A DNA stretch of 43,385 nt from an uncultured Paracoccaceae bacterium (GTDB lineage Bacteria > Pseudomonadota > Alphaproteobacteria > Rhodobacterales > Rhodobacteraceae), in the NCBI GenBank assembly GCA_937146765.1, contig CAKZRP010000018.1, forward strand, positions 1-43,385, read 5' to 3'. Both the position numbers and the translations under genes were made by a program. Position 1 is the first letter of the stretch; the number at the start of each line of letters is the position of its first letter. Of the stretch, positions 22,355 through 30,018 are shown in pieces. Below the pieces are notes generated by a model. That model ran no database searches. It saw only the letters and a program-made list of their open reading frames with translations, and was not told the DNA's origin.

Positions 22355-24724
22355 TTAAAAATCTTGCCAGATGTTCCTGGCGGTAGCCCCCTCGGTGACG
22401 GCCACGGGAGCGACCGGTTCGAAATCGAGTTCCTCGCCATAGGCAGAGGGTGATGCCCAGGCGTCTTGGTCGTCATCGTCTGCCGCGACCTCCACAAGGG
22501 TCGGAGCGGACAGAGGCGCGGTGCTGTCACCAATCTGAAAATGCGCCACGAGATTGGAGAGCTTGCCCGAGTCGGATCGCAACAGATGACTGGCGGCGGT
22601 GGATTCTTCTACCATGGCTGCGTTCTGTTGTGTGACCTGATCAAGTTGCGTCATGCCGGTATTGATCTCGCCCAGCCCCACCGACTGTTCGGAGGCGCCT
22701 TCGGCGATATTCGACATCAAGGTCGAAATATGGGTCACACGATCAACGATGGACCTCAATGCGGTGCCGGCCTTGTCGACAAGTTCCACGCCTTCGCCCA
22801 CATGCCGGGTGGACTCGGTGATCAGGGTCTTGATCTGGAGGGCAGCCTGGGACGAGCGTTGCGCCAGGGCCCGGACTTCGGAGGCCACGACGGCAAATCC
22901 GCGTCCGGCTTCACCTGCTCGGGCGGCCTCTACGCCCGCGTTCAGCGCCAGCAGATTGGTCTGGAACGAGATATCATCGATCACGGAGATGATTTGCGAA
23001 ATCTGGGTCGAGGATTTCTCGATCTTGGTCATCGCGCCAACCGCGTTGCGCACGACCACATCGCTGGACTCGGCTTCGGCCTTGGCCTGGTTGACGATAT
23101 CCTCGACGCTGCGGGCACCTTCCGCCGCTGATTTCACGCTGGCCGTCAGCTCATCAAGCGCCGCGGCGGTTTCTTCCAGCGTGGCCGCCTGAGCTTCGGT
23201 CCTTGATGACAAGTCATCGGAGGCCTGGCTGATCTCGCTTGCCCCGGCCTGAATGCTGCTGGTCGAGTCAATCACCTGCCGCATGACATTGCGCAGATCC
23301 TGAACCGCGGTGTTGAAGTCGTGCCGCAGCTGCTCGTGATCCGCGCCGAAGGGATCGCAAATTTCATAGGTGAGATCGCCCTTGGACAGATGGGTCAACC
23401 CCTTGCTGATATGGGTGACGACCGCAGTCTGTTCGGACTGCATCTGCTGGCGCAGGTCTTCCGCAGCACGGGCTTGCTTCAATTCGTCCTGCATGGCGAC
23501 CAGGGTCTGGCCGATCTGACCGAACTCATCCCCGCGATTGGCTTCGGGGACTGCGGCATCCAGATCACCCCCGCCAATGGCCTGCATGCTCGCGCGCAAG
23601 CCATCGATGGGTTTGAGGAAACTGCGCGCGAAACCCCAACCGATCAAGGTCATCACCAGGGCGCTGACCAGAGAGGTCAGGATCAACAAAGTCCGGTCAT
23701 GACGCACCGGTGCTAGAACCTCGTCCCGATGCTGCTCGACAACCAGGGTCCAGTCCACTCCAGAGGACGTCAGCTTGCGTGCATAGGTGACAACTGCCGC
23801 GCCATCCAGGCCAAGGGCATCGGTCAGGAAAACCTCTTCGCCGGTTGCAGCCTGTGCAATCTGGTCCAGTGCGGGCAGGGGCTGAAGGAAACGATGCCCA
23901 TCCTCAAAGCGGGACTGCGAGCGGGCTGCCCCATCGGCACCAACAAGGAAAATCTCCGTGGTTTCGCCAAGCCCGCTGGCCTGGGTCACGATCTGGTTGA
24001 CCAGGCTTTCCGGGATCTGAAGGATCAATACCCCCACCACCTGGCCCGTGCTCGACATGATCTGGGTGCCCACAAAGGCGACCGACTTGTCGCCCCGCGG
24101 CGAGAAACGCGCGAAATCCGCAAAGAGAACCTCGTCCACCGGGGCTTCCATCGCCCGGCGGAAGAGGACGGCAAGGTTGGTGTCCTTCAAGGGGCCGGCA
24201 AGAAGGTTGGTGCCGAAATCATCCTGTTTGGCGACGCTGTAGACCACATCCCCTGCGAGGTTGATGAGATAGGCATCGCTATATCCCTTGGCCACGAGGA
24301 GCTTTCGGAACGAAGGATGGAACGTCGCGTGATGGATGTTGTAGGGAATCGTCTTCTCCGCGCGATCCAGCATGAAGCGTTCGTTCGGCGCGTTGGAGTT
24401 TTCAGAAATGTACATCTGTCGCACGGCATCGCCCGGCGCTTCTCCCATCGCAGCCCAACCGGCCGCGATCCTCTGGGCTGCGGTTTCGGTCGAGGGAATC
24501 GCCGCCAGTGTTTCCACATCCGCGCGAATGGAGCCGAGCAGAGCGGTCAGGGTGGATTGGCGGTCCGACACGATCGAATCAAACTGATTCTCCACCGTCT
24601 TCCGCGCATTGCGCTGATAGTTGACGGTGCTCACACTCACCAGGACAGCGCTTGCCAGAATAGCAAAACACACAAGAAACATTGGGAGTTTATGGCGAAT
24701 CTTCAGCCGGGAAAGCGCGTTCAT
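22355..24724 (-). CDS. Methyl-accepting chemotaxis protein with large periplasmic sensor and two HAMP-like segments
   Basis: The 789-residue receptor has a first membrane helix at about 13-32, a periplasmic domain of about 310 residues of Cache-like type, a second helix at about 343-365, a HAMP domain (FLKPIDGLRASMQAIGGGD) and a second HAMP-like segment (ISKGLTHLSKGDLTYEI). The signalling hairpin follows (QTNLLALNAGVEAARAGEAGRGFAVVASEVRALAQRSS). The chain ends in NIWQDF, similar to the W-x-x-F pentapeptide that tethers CheR and CheB. I chose ATG 24724 because AAGGAGG lies just before it (24730-24736); an upstream in-frame start would add 13 residues with no such site. The ligand is unknown. 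It is the first gene of the mcp-cheB-cheD operon, divergent from the cheA operon. Confidence 0.95.
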   Translation of the reverse strand: MNALSRLKIRHKLPMFLVCFAILASAVLVSVSTVNYQRNARKTVENQFDSIVSDRQSTLTALLGSIRADVETLAAIPSTETAAQRIAAGWAAMGEAPGDAVRQMYISENSNAPNERFMLDRAEKTIPYNIHHATFHPSFRKLLVAKGYSDAYLINLAGDVVYSVAKQDDFGTNLLAGPLKDTNLAVLFRRAMEAPVDEVLFADFARFSPRGDKSVAFVGTQIMSSTGQVVGVLILQIPESLVNQIVTQASGLGETTEIFLVGADGAARSQSRFEDGHRFLQPLPALDQIAQAATGEEVFLTDALGLDGAAVVTYARKLTSSGVDWTLVVEQHRDEVLAPVRHDRTLLILTSLVSALVMTLIGWGFARSFLKPIDGLRASMQAIGGGDLDAAVPEANRGDEFGQIGQTLVAMQDELKQARAAEDLRQQMQSEQTAVVTHISKGLTHLSKGDLTYEICDPFGADHEQLRHDFNTAVQDLRNVMRQVIDSTSSIQAGASEISQASDDLSSRTEAQAATLEETAAALDELTASVKSAAEGARSVEDIVNQAKAEAESSDVVVRNAVGAMTKIEKSSTQISQIISVIDDISFQTNLLALNAGVEAARAGEAGRGFAVVASEVRALAQRSSQAALQIKTLITESTRHVGEGVELVDKAGTALRSIVDRVTHISTLMSNIAEGASEQSVGLGEINTGMTQLDQVTQQNAAMVEESTAASHLLRSDSGKLSNLVAHFQIGDSTAPLSAPTLVEVAADDDDQDAWASPSAYGEELDFEPVAPVAVTEGATARNIWQDF

Positions 24725-25061
24725 TAAGTCCTCCTTGTGTCTCGCACTCTTCCGAGAGCGCACACTACTTCGGGATATCTTTCCGTCAGGAGGAGTTAAT
24801 TTGCGCCTTACAGGACTAAATTCGATCTCCTTATATACGTGGTGCGCACCGCAGCTCGCCGCTTGGTCGACCCAAGCCTGGCCGTGCTGGTGTAAAAAGA
24901 AGGCGGGCGGGCACCCGGGCGCTGCAGATCCCGATTTTCGGCCAATGCCAGCTTTTGTGATTTCCAGCGAATGGCGGAAATCAAATGTTAAGGCCCTGAA
25001 GCTAAGACTTCTCCCATCGAACTGTAATCAATCGCCGTAAACGGGGGTGCGAATCGCGAAT
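24725..25061. promoter_or_regulatory. Divergent control region between mcp and the cheA operon
   Basis: This 337-bp gap holds no convincing gene. The left part is AT-rich and should contain the mcp promoter. A 7-bp inverted repeat, GATTTCC (24959-24965) and GGAAATC (24976-24982), lies about 80 bp before the STAS gene and is a possible operator. I could not assign clear -35/-10 elements for either operon. Confidence 0.45.
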
Positions 25062-25349
25062 ATGTCCACCGAAACGCAAAAGCATAGCCTGGATTTGCCC
25101 AATGCCTTCGCGGATCTAGACCCATTGATCGCCTTTCTCAGTGCCTCCCGCGAGGCGGCCGTAGAGATAGATTGCAGCAAAGTCGCGGTTATGCCGTCAC
25201 GCTGCCTGCAACTGCTTTTGGGAGCCGAACAGCAATGGCGCTCCGAGGGGCTGGGGTTCTCGGTCACCAACATTACCGAGGGGTGCCGAAAATCCCTCAC
25301 CCTTCTGGGTCTCGAGCCCAATCGATTTGAAGACGAGGAAACAGTATGA
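25062..25349 (+). CDS. STAS-domain protein of the chemotaxis operon
   Basis: The 95-residue protein resembles single-domain STAS proteins (anti-anti-sigma fold): DLPNAFADLDPLIAFL, VEIDCSKVAVMPSRCLQLLLGAEQQW, FSVTNITEGCRKSLTLLGL. No Ser/Thr in the usual phospho-site context (D-[ST]-[SA]-G) is seen: the turn reads A-V-M-P-S-R, so it may not be a phospho-switch. Small STAS proteins are often the first gene of alphaproteobacterial che operons; their role there is not well defined. It overlaps the downstream cheY by 4 bp. The start is ATG 25062 without a strong ribosome site; GTG 25047 is an alternative adding five residues. Confidence 0.75.
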   Translation: MSTETQKHSLDLPNAFADLDPLIAFLSASREAAVEIDCSKVAVMPSRCLQLLLGAEQQWRSEGLGFSVTNITEGCRKSLTLLGLEPNRFEDEETV

Positions 25350-25720
25350 AAACCAAAGTTCTGGCAATCGACGACTCCCGCACAATCCGGAATCTGCTGG
25401 CAGCGACTCTGGAAGAGGCCGGATTTGAATACCACTGTGCCGTCGACGGCCGCGAAGGCGTTGACATGTACAGCGACGTCGCACCGGATGTTGTCATCAC
25501 CGACATCAACATGCCCAACCTTGACGGTTTTGGCGTGATCGAGGAGCTGCGCGGCGCCGGCATCAATTCCAAGGTTCCGATCCTGGTGCTGACCACGGAA
25601 AGCGCGCCGGAAATGAAGGCACGTGCCCGTGACGCCGGGGCGACCGGCTGGATCACCAAACCCTTTGATGATCAGTCCCTCATCTTTGCGCTGAAGCGTG
25701 TGACGGGAGCGGTCGCCTAA
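25346..25720 (+). CDS. cheY: CheY-type response regulator (first copy)
   Basis: The 124-residue single receiver domain has Asp9-Asp10 (AIDDSRTIR), phospho-acceptor Asp53 (VVITDINMPNLDG), Thr in VLTTES, and Lys in WITKPF. All active residues are present. It lies between the STAS gene (4-bp overlap) and cheA (1-bp gap). In alphaproteobacteria with two CheY proteins, one usually binds the flagellar motor and the other acts as a phosphate sink; sequence alone does not say which this is. GAGGAAACAGT before the ATG supports the start. Confidence 0.95.
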   Translation: MKTKVLAIDDSRTIRNLLAATLEEAGFEYHCAVDGREGVDMYSDVAPDVVITDINMPNLDGFGVIEELRGAGINSKVPILVLTTESAPEMKARARDAGATGWITKPFDDQSLIFALKRVTGAVA

Positions 25721-25721
25721 G

Positions 25722-27851
25722 ATGTCGGGGTCGATTCAGGATACATTCTTTGAGGAGTGCGAAGAGCTCCTTGAAGCGATGGATGAGGGTCTGACCGCTA
25801 TCGAAGGAGGCGATCACGACTCTGAAATCGTCAATGCTGTTTTCCGTGCCGTACACTCGATCAAAGGTGGCGCGGGGGCTTTCGGCCTGGACGAACTGGT
25901 GGCTTTTGCCCACAAGTTCGAGACCGTCTTTGACGAAGTGCGTTCCAACAAGCTTCAGCTCAATACCAAGCTGATCCAGCTGCTGTTGCGCTGTTCCGAC
26001 CACCTGGCGGATCTGGTCAGCGTGGCACGGGATGGTGGCAGCACCGACGAGGAACACCACGATGTCCTGATCGCAGGGCTCGAGGAGTATCTCGACGAGG
26101 AGGAGGAAGACCTCACCTTTGAGCCGATGGGGCTCGGCGGACCTTCGGTCCCCCTGCCTCTGGCGATGGAAACGGAAAAGACCTATCAGATCCGTTTCCA
26201 ACCGCTCAAGGAGATGTTCGGCACTGGCAACGAACCCTTTTTCCTGTTTCAGGCCCTGTCCGACCTCGGGGCACTTCGGGTGGAACTGGACGAGACCGAA
26301 TTGCCGGGCTTTGATGCTATGTCGATGGACGAAAGCTATCTGGCCTGGAACATGACCCTGGTGTCCACGGAACCCAAGTCGTCGGTGGAAGCCGTGTTCG
26401 AATTCGTCGAGGGCCTTTGTGAACTCTCGATCACCTCCGACAAGGATGCGGAGGAGGATGCCGCGGCGCTTGCAGCCCTGAATGCCGCCTTCGGCATGTC
26501 GGGTGACAGCGCCGAGGTGGACCTTCCTTCCCCTTTTGATGCGCCGGCACTCGCCGAGGTCGCTCCCATGGCGATGACGGAAGCGGTGGAACGCGTCGAG
26601 ACCGTCAAGTCTGAGAGTGGCAAGTCAGAGCAACGCGGACCGAACCCGACCCTCCGTGTGGATCTGGAGCGGGTGGACCGGCTGATCAACGCGGTTGGCG
26701 AACTGATCATCAACCACTCCATGTTGGCGCAGCAGATTGCCAACTTGGACGTGGCTGACCTGCGCGATGTCGAGACCGAACTCGAAGGGTTCAAGAACCT
26801 CGCCCGCGACATCCAGGAAGGGGTGATGTCCATTCGTGCCCAACCCGTGAAACCGTTGTTCCAGCGGATGGCACGGATCGTGCGCGAGGCGTCTGCAGCA
26901 ACGCAGAAAACGGCCAAACTGGTCACCGAAGGCGAGAATACCGAGGTCGACAAGACCGTGATCGAACGCCTCTCCGATCCTTTGACCCACATCCTGCGAA
27001 ACGCTGTGGACCACGGCATCGAGAAACCTGAGGATCGTGAAGCGGCCGGCAAGAGCCGGGTGGGCGAGATCCGCCTGTCCGCGTCACACCGTTCCGGCAG
27101 CGTTTGCATCGAAATCCGGGATGATGGTGCTGGCGTGAACCGCCCGCGCGTCAAGCAGATCGCGATCGAAAAGGGATTGATCCCCGAGAATGCCGAACTC
27201 ACCGATGGCGAGATCGACAACCTCCTCTTTCTGCCGGGGTTTTCCACCGCCAAGGAAGTGTCCAACCTCTCCGGCCGCGGCGTCGGCATGGATGTGGTGA
27301 AGAACGCGGTGACTGCGCTGGGTGGTCGGATCAACATCACCTCGCATCCCGGCAAGGGATCGACCTTTACGATCATTCTGCCGCTGACCCTAGCGGTGAT
27401 GGACGGGATGGTGGTTTCGGTTGCGGATCAGACCATGGTGGTTCCGATCACCTCGATCATCGAGACCATGCGCGGCAGTGACGACATGATCAACAGCCTG
27501 GGCGCTGACGGCATGTTGTTGTCCATCCGCGGAAACTTTGTCCCGATCTGTGACGTTGCAGGTGCTCTTGGATTGCGCAAACCGAACGGTGACCAACCTC
27601 CGGGTGTCTACCTTCTGGTCGAGACAGAGACCGGTCAACGCAGCGCCCTGGCGGTGGACGACATCCACGACCAGAGACAGGTCGTGATCAAGAGCCTCGA
27701 CGGTGTCTGCGGAAATATCCCGGGCGTCGCGGCGGCCACGATCCTGGGTGATGGAAAGATCGCCATGATCCTCGACCCGGAGAGCATCCTTGCTGCCGGT
27801 CCCTCCTCGACCTCCTTTGATTCAGAGCGGAGAATGAGCAATGCAAGCTGA
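25722..27851 (+). CDS. cheA: Chemotaxis histidine kinase CheA
   Basis: The 709-residue CheA has all main domains: HPt with phospho-accepting His45 (FRAVHSIKGGAGAFG), a P2-like middle segment (about residues 145-250) and an acidic linker. The dimerisation helix pair follows at about 310-380 (RVDRLINAVGELIINHSMLAQQ). The HATPase has an N box (LTHILRNAVDHGIE), DDGAGV and GRGVGMDVVKNAV. The C-terminal CheW-like domain (VMDGMVVSVADQTMVVPI) ends the chain. It receives receptor signals through CheW and phosphorylates the CheY proteins here. It starts 1 bp after cheY and overlaps cheW by 11 bp. Confidence 0.97.
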   Translation: MSGSIQDTFFEECEELLEAMDEGLTAIEGGDHDSEIVNAVFRAVHSIKGGAGAFGLDELVAFAHKFETVFDEVRSNKLQLNTKLIQLLLRCSDHLADLVSVARDGGSTDEEHHDVLIAGLEEYLDEEEEDLTFEPMGLGGPSVPLPLAMETEKTYQIRFQPLKEMFGTGNEPFFLFQALSDLGALRVELDETELPGFDAMSMDESYLAWNMTLVSTEPKSSVEAVFEFVEGLCELSITSDKDAEEDAAALAALNAAFGMSGDSAEVDLPSPFDAPALAEVAPMAMTEAVERVETVKSESGKSEQRGPNPTLRVDLERVDRLINAVGELIINHSMLAQQIANLDVADLRDVETELEGFKNLARDIQEGVMSIRAQPVKPLFQRMARIVREASAATQKTAKLVTEGENTEVDKTVIERLSDPLTHILRNAVDHGIEKPEDREAAGKSRVGEIRLSASHRSGSVCIEIRDDGAGVNRPRVKQIAIEKGLIPENAELTDGEIDNLLFLPGFSTAKEVSNLSGRGVGMDVVKNAVTALGGRINITSHPGKGSTFTIILPLTLAVMDGMVVSVADQTMVVPITSIIETMRGSDDMINSLGADGMLLSIRGNFVPICDVAGALGLRKPNGDQPPGVYLLVETETGQRSALAVDDIHDQRQVVIKSLDGVCGNIPGVAAATILGDGKIAMILDPESILAAGPSSTSFDSERRMSNAS

Positions 27852-28323
27852 AGTAAAAATTGGCGATCCGGAGGTCAAACACGCTCAGCAGAGCGAGTTT
27901 GTGAGCTTTACCGTCGCCGGCCAGGCCTTCTGTCTGAAGATCACACAGATCCGCGAAATCCGGCGCTGGTCTCCGGTCACGATCCTGCCGCATGCCCCTG
28001 TGGACGTGCTGGGGGTGATGAACCTGCGGGGGGCGGTCATTCCGATCTATGACTTGTCCGCGCGTTTCGGCCTGCAACAGACCGAGGCCAGTGAACGCAA
28101 CGTGGTCATCGTTGTGGCGGTGCACGGCAAGCCCGTCGGCCTGCTTGCGGAATCGGTCTCGGAGATCATCTCGATCAACCCCGAGGACATTCAGGACACA
28201 CCCCAGGTGGATAGCCGCCACACCATGGAATACATCCAAGGGATCATCTCCCACGATGACACCATGGTGCGGATCATCAACCTCGATGCTGTCATCTCTG
28301 CACCGGAGCAAGGCCTCTCGTGA
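27841..28323 (+). CDS. cheW: Chemotaxis coupling protein CheW
   Basis: The 160-residue protein is a single CheW domain (FVSFTVAGQAFCLKITQIREI, HAPVDVLGVMNLRGAVIPIYDL, KPVGLLAESVSEIISI) that links MCPs to CheA. Length and motifs are standard. The ATG lies within the end of cheA (11-bp overlap) with GAGCGGAGAATGAGC context, and its stop overlaps the cheR start by 4 bp. Confidence 0.96.
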   Translation: MQAEVKIGDPEVKHAQQSEFVSFTVAGQAFCLKITQIREIRRWSPVTILPHAPVDVLGVMNLRGAVIPIYDLSARFGLQQTEASERNVVIVVAVHGKPVGLLAESVSEIISINPEDIQDTPQVDSRHTMEYIQGIISHDDTMVRIINLDAVISAPEQGLS

Positions 28324-29177
28324 GTATCGCAGGTCCAATCGACCCTCTGGACAGTGGGATCAGCCTGTCTGATCAGGATTTTGAGGCCATTGCCCAGTTT
28401 GCATACAAGCATTTCGGGCTGGCGATGTCGCCCAGCAAGAAGCCGCTTGTATCCTCCCGGCTTTCCCGAAAGCTGAGAAAGCAGAACATCACGTCGTTCA
28501 AAGACTACCTGAAACGACTTGATGGTCCGAACGCCGACCACGAGCGCAGTGAGCTGCTTTCGCTGCTCACCACCAATGTGACGCAGTTCTTCCGGGAACC
28601 GCATCACTTTGAGACCCTGCGCAAGGATGTCCTGCCGCCGCTCATCGAGCGGGCCAAGAAAGGCGGACGGGTCCGGATCTGGTCTGCGGGGTGTTCGATT
28701 GGGCAGGAGCCTTACACGATTGCTGCCGTCTTGAATGCCATGTGCCCGGATGCCGAGCGCTATGATATCAAGATCCTTGGCACCGACATCGATCCCGTGG
28801 TCGTGCGCACGGCAGAAGAGGCACAGTACCCGCTTGACGACTTCAAGGGGGTGCCGAAGGAATACAAGATGCAGCTGGAGCCCGGGAGCAAACCGGAAAC
28901 AGCCAAGGTCCCCCAGGTCCTGCGCAAGAAAGTGACCTTCGGAGTGCTGAACCTGATCCAGCCCTTTCCCTTCAAGGGAAAGTTCGATGCGATTTTCTGC
29001 CGCAACGTCGCGATCTACTTCGACAACCCGACGCAGCAAAAGGTGTGGCAGGCCTTTCAGCGCTCGCTCACTCCCGGCGGGTACCTCTTTATCGGCCATT
29101 CCGAGCGAATGTCCGGGCCCGCGTCTCAATACATGAAGACAGTCGGGATCACCACTTACGTCAATACCCCTGGCTAA
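28320..29177 (+). CDS. cheR: Chemotaxis MCP methyltransferase CheR
   Basis: The 285-residue CheR has the N-terminal all-alpha domain (FEAIAQFAYKHFGLAMSPSK, SRLSRKLRKQNITSFKDY) and the SAM-binding domain (RIWSAGCSIGQEPYTIA, DIKILGTDIDP, FDAIFCRNVAIYFD, LFIGHSERM). It methylates MCP glutamates, opposing CheB. The motif usually reads S-T-G-E-E-P-Y; here it is S-I-G-Q-E-P-Y, a small departure. The start is GTG 28320 overlapping the cheW stop. The partner tether is probably the NIWQDF tail of the MCP at 22355-24724. Confidence 0.96.
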   Translation: MSIAGPIDPLDSGISLSDQDFEAIAQFAYKHFGLAMSPSKKPLVSSRLSRKLRKQNITSFKDYLKRLDGPNADHERSELLSLLTTNVTQFFREPHHFETLRKDVLPPLIERAKKGGRVRIWSAGCSIGQEPYTIAAVLNAMCPDAERYDIKILGTDIDPVVVRTAEEAQYPLDDFKGVPKEYKMQLEPGSKPETAKVPQVLRKKVTFGVLNLIQPFPFKGKFDAIFCRNVAIYFDNPTQQKVWQAFQRSLTPGGYLFIGHSERMSGPASQYMKTVGITTYVNTPG

Positions 29178-29222
29178 AACTCACTCACGGTTAGCCAAGA
29201 CGAGAACACGAGGAAATATACG

Positions 29223-29609
29223 ATGAGCTTGAAAGACTCTCTGCGCGTGATGGTGGTCGACGACATGTCGACCAGCCGAGGTATTCTTACCCAGTGTCTC
29301 GACGAACTCGGCATCAAGAACTATCTCGTTGAAAACAACGGCCAATCGGCCTTTCAGAAACTGACAACCAACCCAGTGCACCTGGTCCTGTCAGACTACA
29401 ACATGCCTGGCATGGATGGGCTCGGCCTGCTTCATGCAGTGCGTACCAATGCCTCCACCCAGCGCGTCGGGTTCATCCTGGTCACCGGTAAGCCGACCCC
29501 GGAAATGATCGAGGTGGGCAAGAAACTTGGCCTCAACAACATCATTCGCAAACCCTTCACGGTTGCGTCGATGCGTCAGGCCATCGAACAGGTCGTGGGG
29601 CGCCTTTAA
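29223..29609 (+). CDS. cheY: CheY-type response regulator (second copy)
   Basis: The 128-residue receiver has Asp13-Asp14 (VVDDMSTSRG), Asp58 (LVLSDYNMPGMDG), Thr in LVTGKPT and Lys in IRKPFT, so it should be phosphorylated by CheA. It differs clearly from the first CheY in the operon. GAGGAAA lies before the ATG. The next gene follows after one base and carries a CheZ-like motif, which makes this CheY its most likely partner. Confidence 0.95.
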   Translation: MSLKDSLRVMVVDDMSTSRGILTQCLDELGIKNYLVENNGQSAFQKLTTNPVHLVLSDYNMPGMDGLGLLHAVRTNASTQRVGFILVTGKPTPEMIEVGKKLGLNNIIRKPFTVASMRQAIEQVVGRL

Positions 29610-29610
29610 C

Positions 29611-29940
29611 ATGGATATGTCGTCTTCCAAGCCGCTCGATACGGTCTATGCGAACTCTGCGCGGGAAATGCGCCAGCTCCAGAACCAGATTCAGAAGCTG
29701 GAAGATACCGTCTTGACCATCGTCGAGAGACGCACCCCGCCGACCAGTGCCGAAATAAGAGAGTTGCAGGACTTCGACCTGATCTCTCAAACCCTGGGAG
29801 GGCTGTCGATCTTCTTTGACAAACTGCGCGATCAGGTCGGCACGGACGATTGTACGAACATCATCCAAGCGACCGAAGGGGTGACCCTCCAAAAGCTGCG
29901 CGACCGTCTGAGAGAGAAGCAAGAACTCTTCGAACTGTGA
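29611..29940 (+). CDS. Small helical protein with CheZ-like DxxxQ motif (CheT-like candidate)
   Basis: The protein has 109 residues and is predicted mostly helical with heptad-like stretches (REMRQLQNQIQKLEDTVLTIVERR). Residues 53-62 read QDFDLISQTL. In CheZ the catalytic region reads Q-D-F-Q-D-L-T-G-Q-V-I, with the acting Asp and Gln spaced D-x-x-x-Q; Asp56 and Gln60 here have the same spacing inside a helix. S. meliloti CheT, encoded in a che operon, has been described as CheZ-related with this motif. The gene follows cheY by one base and is last in the operon. I infer a CheY-P phosphatase or CheT-type role; a database match is not available to me. An upstream in-frame start at 29527 lies inside cheY and is rejected. 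Confidence 0.7.
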   Translation: MDMSSSKPLDTVYANSAREMRQLQNQIQKLEDTVLTIVERRTPPTSAEIRELQDFDLISQTLGGLSIFFDKLRDQVGTDDCTNIIQATEGVTLQKLRDRLREKQELFEL

Positions 29941-29956
29941 CCGTTCGGCCCAACAA

Positions 29957-29990
29957 AAAGGCGACCACCCTAGCGGTGGTCGCCTTTCTT
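29957..29990. terminator. Bidirectional terminator between the che and sugar-acid operons
   Basis: AAAGGCGACCACC (29957-29969) and GGTGGTCGCCTTT (29975-29987) form a perfect 13-bp stem with a 5-base loop. On the + strand it is followed by CTTGTT, and on the - strand by TTGTTGG after a run of five T, so it can end both convergent operons. Confidence 0.95.
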
Positions 29991-30018
29991 GTTCAACCGA
30001 AGCTGCACGAGCCCAGGA

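Noticed and set aside
24621..25040. Small + strand frame across the mcp promoter (also a TTG start at about 24800 after GGAGGAG)
   Set aside because: It overlaps the mcp start region antisense. The protein is Trp/Cys/Pro-rich with no motif, and the codons look random. I treat the region as control DNA.
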